A stretch of 64,000 nt of DNA from Pseudobdellovibrio sp031428275 (GTDB lineage Bacteria > Bdellovibrionota > Bdellovibrionia > Bdellovibrionales > Bdellovibrionaceae), in the NCBI GenBank assembly GCA_031428275.1, contig JANPPC010000013.1, positions 1 to 64,000 on the forward strand, given 5' to 3'. A model generated the notes under the pieces. That model did not search any database. It worked only from the letters and a program-made list of their open reading frames with translations, and was not told the DNA's origin. A program made the translations under genes and the position numbers. This document shows positions 55,321-63,273 of the stretch, piece by piece (within the stretch, counting starts at the first letter, position 1; the number at the start of each line of letters is the position of its first letter).

Positions 55321-56214
55321 ATGCAAAGTGACCAATTAAATTCTTGGGACTTTAGCTATTTAAAAAATAAACTTTCTTCCTACAACCAAGCGACCGTCGA
55401 CATTTCGCAATTTTTCGAAATCACGGCAAAAACATTCGAAAAATTTAATTTCGATATACGACCACTTAATATAACTTACGATATTTTTCCAAGAAAAAAT
55501 AAATCTGAGTGGGGATATCATTTTAAAATTGCGCCCGGAAAAGATTCGCGCGTCTTAGCCAACGTAAGTAATAAGTTTTCTGATTACTGGGTGCTGATGC
55601 ACGAGACCGGGCACGGCGCACACTTCATGGGACTTCACACTGAAGAAAGCATTTTAAATCGCGGAGTGTCCGGAATCGTGGCCGAAGGTTTTGCGAACTT
55701 CATGGGAAACCAAGTTTTTTCACGAGAATTTTTAAATGAAGTTTTTCCCGCAGCCGATGCCGAAAATGCGTTTAAACAATTCAAACAAGTTGCAAAAGTG
55801 AATGGGCTACAAGAATTCGGTTCAATTGCTAGAACACTCTTCGATCAAGAGCTTTATCAAAAACCGGTTAGCTCGCTAGAAGATATCAATGAACTTTTTT
55901 ATTCAGTTGAAAAAAATATTCTGGGCGCGGCTACAGATAGCGAACCCGCTTGGGGCCAGTTGATTCACCACACCTCGCACCCGATCTATTTACATAATTA
56001 CTTCTTAGGCGATGTGATGTGCGAAAATATGAAGAAAGTATTTGCAAAGCATAACATGGGCCTTACGGCGAAGGAGTCTGCTTTTGAATTCGGAACTTAT
56101 TGGAAAGAAAAAGTTTTGGCGCCGTCTGGCCGCTTGCCGTTTTTAGACTTGTACGAAAAGGTATGTGAAGAAAAACTATCAATTGGCAATTACTTAGATA
56201 AAGCTTTGGCTTAA
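55321..56214 (+). CDS. C-terminal catalytic half of the interrupted metallopeptidase
   Basis: 297 codons. It has the zinc motif HETGH (about residue 97 of this half) and Glu in GIVAEGFANFMGN some 25 residues later, typical of gluzincin oligopeptidases. The sequence before its ATG (GCTAGCCTAAGCCTAT) has no Shine-Dalgarno sequence, so independent initiation is doubtful. Confidence 0.6.
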   Translation: MQSDQLNSWDFSYLKNKLSSYNQATVDISQFFEITAKTFEKFNFDIRPLNITYDIFPRKNKSEWGYHFKIAPGKDSRVLANVSNKFSDYWVLMHETGHGAHFMGLHTEESILNRGVSGIVAEGFANFMGNQVFSREFLNEVFPAADAENAFKQFKQVAKVNGLQEFGSIARTLFDQELYQKPVSSLEDINELFYSVEKNILGAATDSEPAWGQLIHHTSHPIYLHNYFLGDVMCENMKKVFAKHNMGLTAKESAFEFGTYWKEKVLAPSGRLPFLDLYEKVCEEKLSIGNYLDKALA

Positions 56215-56244
56215 TTTCTTAAGCCAAAGCTGTTTACTTGAAAA

Positions 56245-56556
56245 TTAAGGATTTTTGCAAATCATCAAATAAATTACAGCATTATCATGCTCAGTGCAGG
56301 TAGTTGTTTCGTTAGCGCCGATACTAGCTAAGAAGTTCTTCTTTGCATCAGCTTGAAACTTTTTAGCATCGGCCATTTCAGAGTAAGCTTGAATCGGCAC
56401 ATTTTGAAGCGTGTCAGACCCGCATGCTGTAACAAGTGCTGGTGCTGTTTGTTTTGTGATTTGTAGTACGCACGCTTCTTTCGAAGAAACATCGAACTGT
56501 GGTGTTGCAAGAGCACTTAAAGAAAAACCGAAAGCCATCGCGAAAATTAACTTCAT
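56245..56556 (-). CDS. Small secreted protein of unknown function
   Basis: 103 aa. Signal peptide MKLIFAMAFGFSLSALA-TP. The mature ~86 residues include four cysteines (EACVLQ, TACGS, TTCTE, MICKN), likely two disulphides in the periplasm. It is preceded by AAGGAG. No family is recognised. It is convergent with the metallopeptidase. Confidence 0.7.
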   Translation of the reverse strand: MKLIFAMAFGFSLSALATPQFDVSSKEACVLQITKQTAPALVTACGSDTLQNVPIQAYSEMADAKKFQADAKKNFLASIGANETTTCTEHDNAVIYLMICKNP

Positions 56557-56638
56557 AAAAAACTCCTTAAAGAATTGTTAGAATTGAATCTTTACCACGC
56601 CTTGCGTTAAATTAAAATACCATGTGTAAAATCTATAG

Positions 56639-57445
56639 TTAACGTATTTCTGTGGTTCCGTTGAAAAGCTTTAGGCTTGTTTCAATCCAGTTTTGGTAAA
56701 AAAGAGTCGAATTAAAATAAGAAATGCCTTCGCACTGTTGATTCGGAATTCCGCCGTTGGCTGTTTTATTTTCGATACCTGAAACAACGCCTACGATGTA
56801 AAAATTTTGATCGATCTTTAGAAAGACCGGGCCGCCAGAGTCGCCTTTACAAATTCCTTCACCGGATAGTTGATCAGCTCTGAAGTAGTGTTTTTGAACG
56901 TCGTAGTCAAAAACGATTATCTTACCTATTCGCAGCTCGCCCGCATCGCCTTTTTGAGCTTTGGTTTCTCCGTAACCGGCCACAGGAAGCGAAAATCGTT
57001 GTTGTTGATTTTGCCACGAAGTAACCCAGCTGGTTGGTCTGTAGGTAGCGGGTAATTCTCCTGAAAACTCAACCAAGGCTAAATCGTAGTTCGGCATACC
57101 TTCACGCGGCAGATGGAAGCTTTTATAAAGATCATGCTTTATCACGCGAATTACGGGGTGCCTTTGCGCTATAGAAAATTCGTAAACAGAGGTAACGACC
57201 CAAAGATCTTCTACCTGATCCGGGATACAGTGTGCGGCCGTCAAGATCACATTGCTTTTGATGAGTGTTCCTGTGCAGCGGCTGTGAAAATTTGCATTTT
57301 GAGTGTTAAGTAGAGCTACCGTGTGTGAAGCTATGAGCTGATTATCACTGCCTAAGTGACTGGGCTCTGAATTGAGGCCGCCTGAAATGGCAAAACAAGA
57401 GCTTGAAAAAAAAATAATATACGCCAAAAAAACCGCTTTAAACAT
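56639..57445 (-). CDS. Secreted trypsin-like serine protease
   Basis: 268 aa with a signal peptide (about 1-19). S1 family triad: His72 in LTAAHCIPD, Asp121 in NYDLALVEF, Ser203 in GDSGGPVF. Cysteines around His and Ser fit disulphides. Probably exported to the periplasm or outside; a role in prey degradation is inferred from the organism type only. Confidence 0.92.
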   Translation of the reverse strand: MFKAVFLAYIIFFSSSCFAISGGLNSEPSHLGSDNQLIASHTVALLNTQNANFHSRCTGTLIKSNVILTAAHCIPDQVEDLWVVTSVYEFSIAQRHPVIRVIKHDLYKSFHLPREGMPNYDLALVEFSGELPATYRPTSWVTSWQNQQQRFSLPVAGYGETKAQKGDAGELRIGKIIVFDYDVQKHYFRADQLSGEGICKGDSGGPVFLKIDQNFYIVGVVSGIENKTANGGIPNQQCEGISYFNSTLFYQNWIETSLKLFNGTTEIR

Positions 57446-57572
57446 GCGGTCTTATATCAGACTCTACTTTGTTTTCGATAATTACCAGCCGTACTTAACA
57501 ATTTTACAATACGGCCATGAGTGAATTTATATCTGTTCGATTGGGGCTAGCTAGCTACTAGCGCGCATGCCT

Positions 57573-57953
57573 TTAAGATCGCGCATAGCGACGATTAACT
57601 GACTCACGAATCTCAGCACCCTCGATGCTTAAACGCGTCCAAGGGATCGCGCGAAGTCTTTCAACTTCAATTGATTCTTCAGTTTCTTCACAAACGCCAA
57701 AGGCTCCGCTTTCGATACGGCCAAGTGCGCTTTCGATTTCAAATAATTGTGATCTTAGGCGATCATTTAAGTTTAACATCTCTTGCTCAGCTAGAAGACG
57801 CATCGTCTGGTCTGCTTCGTCTCCGCCTTTTTCTCCTAGATCTAATTTCTCGCGGGCTTCTTTTACTCTGTTAAGTAAGTCCATTTTGGTCTTCATTAAC
57901 TTATCACGACACTCTTTAACTACCTTTTCAGTAACTTTAGATCCCTTTGCCAT
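57573..57953 (-). CDS. DksA/TraR-family protein with degenerate zinc site
   Basis: 126 aa. A coiled-coil (about 10-80) is followed by the DksA C-terminal region: FGVCEETEESIEVERLRA, aligning with FGYCESCGVEIGIRRLEA of E. coli. Of the four zinc cysteines only Cys88 remains; the other positions are Thr91, Ser109 and Gly112. The coiled-coil tip DEADQT (45-50) matches the DxxDxA tip with Thr in place of Ala. It should bind the RNA polymerase secondary channel, perhaps zinc-independently like Pseudomonas DksA2. GGAGGGG lies 6 nt before the ATG, and two palindromes lie just upstream. Confidence 0.85.
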   Translation of the reverse strand: MAKGSKVTEKVVKECRDKLMKTKMDLLNRVKEAREKLDLGEKGGDEADQTMRLLAEQEMLNLNDRLRSQLFEIESALGRIESGAFGVCEETEESIEVERLRAIPWTRLSIEGAEIRESVNRRYARS

Positions 57954-58262
57954 GTCTTCCCCTCCGGTGAGTTAACCAATTAGATTGGTCATATCGGCAT
58001 CTTTGCCTAATTCTTAAGTTCCAATTTGGAACCGCCTTATCTAAAGGTATAATTGAAATTTTTGCAATAAGAAATCTTACATAAAATTAAACTCCGTAAG
58101 TATATGTAAACACTATAGTTTTTTTGAAACGCAATATTTAATGCGTGATGTAAAATAAGAATTATGACCTTAAAAACACCCTCTTTTTTCAAAATATTGA
58201 GCTTTCTATCTACTCAATTTTACTGATTTTAATGTTGAATCGATTTGGAGGTTTTATACAGT
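57954..58262. promoter_or_regulatory. Intergenic region with two CCAA/TTGG palindromes
   Basis: 309 bp between the divergent DksA-like gene and a secreted protein. ACCAAT-TAG-ATTGGT (57975-57989) and GTTCCAA-T-TTGGAAC (58018-58032) are perfect inverted repeats with the same CCAA/TTGG core. They lie 22 and 65 bp upstream of the DksA-like ATG. The rest is very AT-rich and holds no gene I can support. Confidence 0.5.
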
Positions 58263-58841
58263 GTGGTTTCTATGAAGACGAATCTGTTCATTTTGATTTG
58301 CATTACGAGCTTAATTCCTAGGATTTCAGCGGCCGCGATCAACGACGGCGTATGGAAGACAGAGTGTCGCTTAGGCTTAAAAAAGCGGCAAACCGTCCAA
58401 GGCTTAACGATCGTGTCGACTGAAGAGTTTCATCAAGATAGCGCATGTACGCAGCCCACGTTCAATTTTGAAACGTCTGGTATCAATCGCTATTCAAGCA
58501 ATGAGGCTGGTTTTGTTGATTTCACTTATTCTCAAATCACCTTAAGTGTTTTTATACCGGAAGCGGTCGAAGACTTAAACGCGCGAAAGGTTTGTGGCTT
58601 AGATAACTGGAAAACAGGTAAGGCTCAAAATATTACGGGCTTGAATTGCCCATTGTTCGACGTGAACAAAGAAACGCCCATTCCAAAAATAGGCGATTTA
58701 AAATACGGAATTTATTCAGTTAAAAATAAGAGGCTTTACTACGGAATTCTAACAAAAGAATTCGACGGCTCGACTCCGTTAAAAAGACCTCGCCTGTTAA
58801 ACACTGAGTTTTATGAACTTAACGAAAGCGTATTATTTTAA
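58263..58841 (+). CDS. Secreted protein of unknown function
   Basis: About 192 aa. A GTG at 58263 is 11 nt after GGAGG; ATG 58272 is the alternative. Signal peptide follows (MKTNLFILICITSLIPRISA-AA). The mature part begins AINDGVWKTECRLGL and has four conserved-looking Cys and beta strands (VDFTYSQITLSVFIP); it resembles small periplasmic lipocalin-like proteins only vaguely. No function is proposed. It overlaps the convergent next gene by 9 bp. Confidence 0.65.
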   Translation: MVSMKTNLFILICITSLIPRISAAAINDGVWKTECRLGLKKRQTVQGLTIVSTEEFHQDSACTQPTFNFETSGINRYSSNEAGFVDFTYSQITLSVFIPEAVEDLNARKVCGLDNWKTGKAQNITGLNCPLFDVNKETPIPKIGDLKYGIYSVKNKRLYYGILTKEFDGSTPLKRPRLLNTEFYELNESVLF

Positions 58842-59177
58842 ACACTTCGCGATTCGCTCGATTAAATCTTCAGTTGCCTCATTAAGCTTAAGTGAAGTGC
58901 TGTGTGCTTTTACGCCGCGTTCACGAATCGAAACCACGCTGCTATTCATATTTGAAGAAATCGTTTTAAAAGCTTTTCCACCCGACTCAGATAACGCTTC
59001 AGAATAACTTTCTAAAGTATTTGCGAAAATGTTGTTATTTGAAATCAACGACATTTGAATGGATGACTGAGCTTGCTTCATCGCTTTTAGCTCTGGAACC
59101 AAAGAACTGCAGTCAGCGGCAAATGAATGCAGCGAATACAAAACAACAGATAACGTGATTATAACTAAGTGTCTCAT
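58833..59177 (-). CDS. Small secreted helical protein
   Basis: 114 aa with a signal peptide (to about residue 20, SFAAD). The mature part is helical and polar (LVPELKAMKQAQSSIQ ... ATEDLIERIAKCLK) with two Cys near its ends, which may form one disulphide. No family is recognised. Its 3' end overlaps the convergent secreted protein gene. Confidence 0.65.
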   Translation of the reverse strand: MRHLVIITLSVVLYSLHSFAADCSSLVPELKAMKQAQSSIQMSLISNNNIFANTLESYSEALSESGGKAFKTISSNMNSSVVSIRERGVKAHSTSLKLNEATEDLIERIAKCLK

Positions 59178-59306
59178 CGGTAATTCCCCCTTAACAATGA
59201 ACTGTCTAGTGCTTGACTATTACTAGATAACTAAGCAAGGGGTTTGCCAGGTTTTACTCTGCCAAAGGGCTTTATAAAGGTGTACGCGGCCACTTAATGG
59301 CAACAG

Positions 59307-59924
59307 TTAGATAAACTTTTCAAAGCTGTCTTTTGTTTCGCCAGTCACGTAGGGCATTAGCATACGCATAATATGCTTCTGGGCTTTCAATATAGTTCGC
59401 TCGTTAACGCCGCGGTCGACAGTTTCGAAAAATTGCATAAAGCTATTCGATGTTACAAATAATAAATCCCCGATAAATTCCATTTCGCTTTTTGATTTAA
59501 AAGGTATCATTGCGCCCGACTTCATCCAGTGTTTGTACAAGATGATCATTAAACGGCTTAATTTTTTAATTTCGGTTCTCCATAGTTTTGCTAATTCTGG
59601 ATCTTTTTTTCTTAACGTATAAAGCTCTCGGTGAAAGAATCTGTACTTCCAGTAAAGCTGCAAATTCTTTTCGATAAAATCGATTAACTGAACTTTTTCT
59701 TTCGTTTTTGCCAATTTCGCTTGCGGTTTCCAGATGGCTTGGGTTTCAAGAGCTAGCCTTTTGAATAGTTCTCGAATGATTTGTTCTTTATTTTTGTAGT
59801 GAAAATAAAGGTTGCCGGGGCTCATTTTTAACTCGCGCGCGATATCATTAGTCGTTACTTCACTCGCGGCGTGCTGGTTAAATAGATCTAAAGCGCCATA
59901 CAATATACGTTCTTTTGTTTTCAT
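59307..59924 (-). CDS. TetR-family transcriptional regulator
   Basis: 205 aa. N-terminal HTH: ILYGALDLFNQHAASEVTTNDIARELKMSPGNLYFHYKNKEQI (about 7-50, typical TetR helices and FHYKNKE). The C-terminal ligand domain is all helical and unassigned. It is divergent from the penicillin-binding protein gene with 63 bp between the starts, so it probably represses itself and that gene. Confidence 0.9.
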   Translation of the reverse strand: MKTKERILYGALDLFNQHAASEVTTNDIARELKMSPGNLYFHYKNKEQIIRELFKRLALETQAIWKPQAKLAKTKEKVQLIDFIEKNLQLYWKYRFFHRELYTLRKKDPELAKLWRTEIKKLSRLMIILYKHWMKSGAMIPFKSKSEMEFIGDLLFVTSNSFMQFFETVDRGVNERTILKAQKHIMRMLMPYVTGETKDSFEKFI

Positions 59925-59951
59925 GAAGTTATATTATTCGCACAAAGGCAC

Positions 59952-59988
59952 TTGAGAGAATCTTTTTTTTTGTGTTATGCTCATATTA
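59952..59988 (+). promoter_or_regulatory. Putative sigma-70 promoter placing the TSS at the PBP start codon
   Basis: TTGAGA (59952-59957), 18 bp, TATGCT (59976-59981). The expected start point, about 7 nt on, coincides with ATG 59988, and no ribosome binding site is visible, suggesting a leaderless transcript. Confidence 0.4.
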
Positions 59989-61304
59989 TGTTTCAAGGAA
60001 GACGCCGACTTGCATCATGGATGTTGATGCCTACAGCCCTATTACTATCAGCTTTCTTATTCTTTAATGAACGAGATCTGCCCGCTAACGAAGATGAATG
60101 GCTTAAAAAGACTTTGGAGTCTCGTAAAATCATTTCTGAATCGATTTCCGCTTCAATTAAGTCAAATAAACGACCCAATGAAAGCACCTTTTCGCCCGAT
60201 GGCGATAAGATGAAGTTGAAAATTAATTATACATTACAAGATGATCTTCAGAAAGAAGCAGAGTCTTTGTTAAATAGATATCGCCCCGACTATGCGGCTA
60301 TCGTTATGATGGATGCTAAAACCGGTCGTATCTTAGCCATGACTAGCTTTGAAAAAGGTAACTTAGTCGGTACCAACTTAGCGCTTAGAGCTGGGTTCCC
60401 GGCAGCAAGTATCTTTAAAGTTATTACTGCTTCAGCGGCGGTTGATAAAGCAGGCGTTAGCCCCGAACACCGCATTGGCTTTAATGGCGGTAATTACACT
60501 CTTTATAAAAAGAATGTTTTATCTGACAAAGTAAACCGCTGGACCCGCTTTATTACTTTGAAAGAAGCGTTCGCTCGTTCGATTAACACCGCGTTCGGCC
60601 GCTTAAGCTTAGAAAGCCTAGAGCCCAAAGATATCTCTGAGTACGCCCAGCGCTTTATGTTTAATCAAGAAATTCCGTCTGACTTTACAGTTGATACAAG
60701 CCAAGCCTTAGTGCCAAGCGAAAAAGGTTTCGCATTAACTGAAGTGGCTTCAGGCTATAACCGCTTCAACACTTTAAGCCCCGTTCACGGAGCAATGATC
60801 GCTTCAACGATTATTAACGATGGTAAAATGTTGGTTCCCTACATCGTCGATTCACTTGAGAACAGTAACAACGAAAAAATCTACAAGGCACAAGTCTTAG
60901 AGCGCGGCCAAATTTTAAGACCTGAATCAGCAGCCAAGGTTCGCGAAATGATGGAGCAAACAGTTTTAACCGGCACCGGTCGTAAAACATTTCGTAAAAT
61001 CACTCGTGATAAGAAATTTAAAGAAGTTGAAATGGGTGGCAAGACTGGCCACTTCACGGGTTTAAATCCTAAAGGGCGTAATGACTGGTTCGTGGGCTAC
61101 GCATCTGATGATCAAGATAAAATCGCAATCGCTGCCATTACCGTTAACGTAAAAAAGTGGACGGTTAAATCTTCAGCTTTGGGCGAAATGATGTTTCGTA
61201 AGTACTTTAAAGATAAACTAAATGAAAAAGCAGCCGCATTAGACGAGCCCATTCAAAAACCTAGCATTCGTAAGCAAGCCAGCGTACGCCGTAAACGCAG
61301 CTAA
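59988..61304 (+). CDS. Penicillin-binding protein (transpeptidase domain)
   Basis: 438 aa from ATG 59988 (in-frame TTG at 59952 lacks support). One N-terminal membrane segment (about 12-30). The transpeptidase domain has SxxK SIFK near 141, SxN SIN near 197, and KTG near 351 (GGKTGHFTGLNPKGRND). No transglycosylase or pedestal domain of usual size is present, so it is a short class-B-like PBP. It should cross-link or modify peptidoglycan. The C-terminus is basic (RKQASVRRKRS). A divergent TetR gene probably controls it. Confidence 0.9.
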   Translation: MFQGRRRLASWMLMPTALLLSAFLFFNERDLPANEDEWLKKTLESRKIISESISASIKSNKRPNESTFSPDGDKMKLKINYTLQDDLQKEAESLLNRYRPDYAAIVMMDAKTGRILAMTSFEKGNLVGTNLALRAGFPAASIFKVITASAAVDKAGVSPEHRIGFNGGNYTLYKKNVLSDKVNRWTRFITLKEAFARSINTAFGRLSLESLEPKDISEYAQRFMFNQEIPSDFTVDTSQALVPSEKGFALTEVASGYNRFNTLSPVHGAMIASTIINDGKMLVPYIVDSLENSNNEKIYKAQVLERGQILRPESAAKVREMMEQTVLTGTGRKTFRKITRDKKFKEVEMGGKTGHFTGLNPKGRNDWFVGYASDDQDKIAIAAITVNVKKWTVKSSALGEMMFRKYFKDKLNEKAAALDEPIQKPSIRKQASVRRKRS

Positions 61305-61337
61305 TTACAGCTGCGAAGCCTTAACGCAATTAAGGTT

Positions 61338-62120
61338 CTATTTTTCAAAGGCAAAATTTGCAACAACCGGGCAGTGGTCTGAGCCCAACTGATTCATCAA
61401 TATTTCGCAAGATTTCAAATTTTTAATTAGACCTTGCGTGGCGCAAATATAGTCAATCCGCCAGCCTTTATTTCGGGCGCGCGCAAGCTCACGGTAAGAC
61501 CACCAAGAGTACGCTTCTTTTTTATCAGGATGTAAGTGACGAAAACAATCAACGAAACCACTTTTTAAAAATTCGGTAAACCATTCGCGCTCTTCTGGTA
61601 AAAAGCCTGATTCTTTTGAAAGCCTGACCGGATCATGCACATCAAATTGCAAATGCGCCACATTGTAATCACCGACCACGACAATCTGTTTTCCTTTTTT
61701 CATCTCAAACTTTAAGTGAGCTAGTAATTCTTTTAGAAATTTTTGTTTGAAGTGATGGCGCTCTTCGCCCGAACCACCGTTCGGAAAATAAATATTATAA
61801 AGATCGAATTCTTCGTGCTGAGTCCAAACAATGCGGCCGTCTTTTTCATATTCGGGCTTATCCATCGAAATAAGAGCCTTCTTGGGCTCGTGATGAAGAA
61901 ATGTCGCTGTGCCCGAATAGCCTTTACGTTCAGCCGACGACCAGTAGTGAAATGGGTAACCCAAGGACTGCATTTCGGGGTTCACTTGCTCTTTGTGCGC
62001 TTTAGTCTCTTGTAGGCAGATGATGTCTGGCTTTTCATCTAAAATAAACTGCGATAGGCCTTTGCCAAAGCTAGCGCGAATTCCGTTTACGTTCCAAGTG
62101 ACTAGTTTGATAGTTTTCAT
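61338..62120 (-). CDS. xthA: Exodeoxyribonuclease III
   Basis: 260 aa from ATG 62120 (AGGGG 9 nt upstream; a TTG at 62129 is in frame). EEP-family motifs: LVTWNVNGIRASF, ICLQETK, NIYFPNGG, VVGDYNVAH, YSWWSYR, RIDYI and GSDHCPV. It is an apurinic/apyrimidinic endonuclease/3'-exonuclease for base-excision repair. Confidence 0.93.
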   Translation of the reverse strand: MKTIKLVTWNVNGIRASFGKGLSQFILDEKPDIICLQETKAHKEQVNPEMQSLGYPFHYWSSAERKGYSGTATFLHHEPKKALISMDKPEYEKDGRIVWTQHEEFDLYNIYFPNGGSGEERHHFKQKFLKELLAHLKFEMKKGKQIVVVGDYNVAHLQFDVHDPVRLSKESGFLPEEREWFTEFLKSGFVDCFRHLHPDKKEAYSWWSYRELARARNKGWRIDYICATQGLIKNLKSCEILMNQLGSDHCPVVANFAFEK

Positions 62121-62151
62121 TGTCTGCAACCCCTAGGTGTGGCAACAATAA

Positions 62152-63273
62152 ATGACCATGAATTTGAAAGCAAGTTTCGTCACATTTCTTCATCAAAAAT
62201 TTCCACGCCTCAGTGTTGAATTACTAGAAAGTACAGTCGCTGAAAACCTATTGTCTCCGTTTCAGGTTAACTTAACGGCTAAGCAGCTTATGTCTATTCA
62301 AACAGAAATCACCGCATACTGGAAGTTACGTAACTGGGGAGAAACTAATCTGGCAGCCGATTACGAAAAGTACGGGCTGCGTAAACCCAAAAACTATTCA
62401 GCCTGCATGAGTTACGACTTTCATATTTCTGTCGACGGAAATTTAGAGCTCATTGAAATCAATACTAACGCTTCATTTTTAGCTCTTGGCGTACAAATGT
62501 ACAGTTTTTTGAAATTGAAAAACCAGATAGCCTTCGATGAAAAAGCCTTGGTCGAAATGTTTAAAAATGAAATCGCTCTATGTGATCATACACAAGCTTC
62601 AGTTTCAATTTTTGATGAGGGACCAGAAAATCAACGTCTATACATTGAATTTTTAATTTACAAAGAAATTTTTGAACAAAATGGCGTGAAGTCAGACATT
62701 GTATCGCTTGAGAACGTTCGTGCTTTAAAAAATAATTCTTTAGTCTATAATCGCTACACTGACTTTATGTTACAAGAAGATAAGTCGGCTGAACTTAAAA
62801 GAATGTTTAACGCTGCTGAAGTCGAACTTTCACCGCACCCTTTTGAATACTTCATGCTGGCCGACAAAAAGCGTTTTCTAGATTGGAATAAGCAAAATGA
62901 TTTGCCTAAACCCGCAAGCTTACTACCCACTTATGATCTAGGTATCGCAAATCGCGACCAAGTTTGGTCCGAGAGAAAGCACTTGTTCTTCAAACCAAAA
63001 AATTCGTTTGGTAGCAAGCAAGCCTATCGTGGGGCTTCGATCAGCCGCCGAACATTCGATGAAGTTTTTAATGATGGGTTTATAGCGCAAAAGCTTTCTC
63101 ATCCAGGTGAAATCGAAGTTCTTTTCGAAGGTCAGAAGCAAATTATGAAGTATGATTTACGCTGCTATGCTTATAAAGATAAATTACAGTTAGTAATTGC
63201 GCGTATTTACCAAGGCCAAACTACGAATTTACGAACGCCGGGCGGCGGGTTTGCCGCCGTAACCTTTAGTTAA
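62152..63273 (+). CDS. ATP-grasp-like protein of unknown function
   Basis: 373 aa. Motifs suggest an ATP-grasp fold: FFKPKNSFGSKQAYRG (about 280-296) resembles the ATP-binding Lys and Gly-rich loop. The C-terminal KYDLRCYAYKDKLQLVIARIYQGQTTN resembles the metal-binding end (DLRCY, ARIYQG). The N-terminal LELIEINTNASFLALG near 102 resembles the glutathione-synthetase-like INTNP region. It could ligate an amino or carboxyl compound to a peptide or polyamine. No close named family is recognised. It is convergent with the S41 protease, overlapping by 8 bp. Confidence 0.6.
   Translation: MTMNLKASFVTFLHQKFPRLSVELLESTVAENLLSPFQVNLTAKQLMSIQTEITAYWKLRNWGETNLAADYEKYGLRKPKNYSACMSYDFHISVDGNLELIEINTNASFLALGVQMYSFLKLKNQIAFDEKALVEMFKNEIALCDHTQASVSIFDEGPENQRLYIEFLIYKEIFEQNGVKSDIVSLENVRALKNNSLVYNRYTDFMLQEDKSAELKRMFNAAEVELSPHPFEYFMLADKKRFLDWNKQNDLPKPASLLPTYDLGIANRDQVWSERKHLFFKPKNSFGSKQAYRGASISRRTFDEVFNDGFIAQKLSHPGEIEVLFEGQKQIMKYDLRCYAYKDKLQLVIARIYQGQTTNLRTPGGGFAAVTFS

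Larger units (their letters stand above)
54685..56214 (+). pseudogene. M2/M3-like metallopeptidase interrupted by an in-frame TAA
   Basis: Two frames, 54685-55314 and 55321-56214, are in the same reading phase. They are separated only by TAA GCC TAT before the second ATG. Joined, they give one ~509-residue oligopeptidase-like zinc peptidase: the N-terminal helical part (YSARLWIQYTTGLDQGV) and the C-terminal catalytic part with HETGHGAHF and downstream GIVAEGFANF. The second half has no ribosome binding site of its own. A nonsense mutation, sequencing error or read-through would all give this picture. It lies 45 bp after the agmatinase-family gene. No other defect is visible, so the event is recent or the stop is bypassed. 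Confidence 0.75.
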
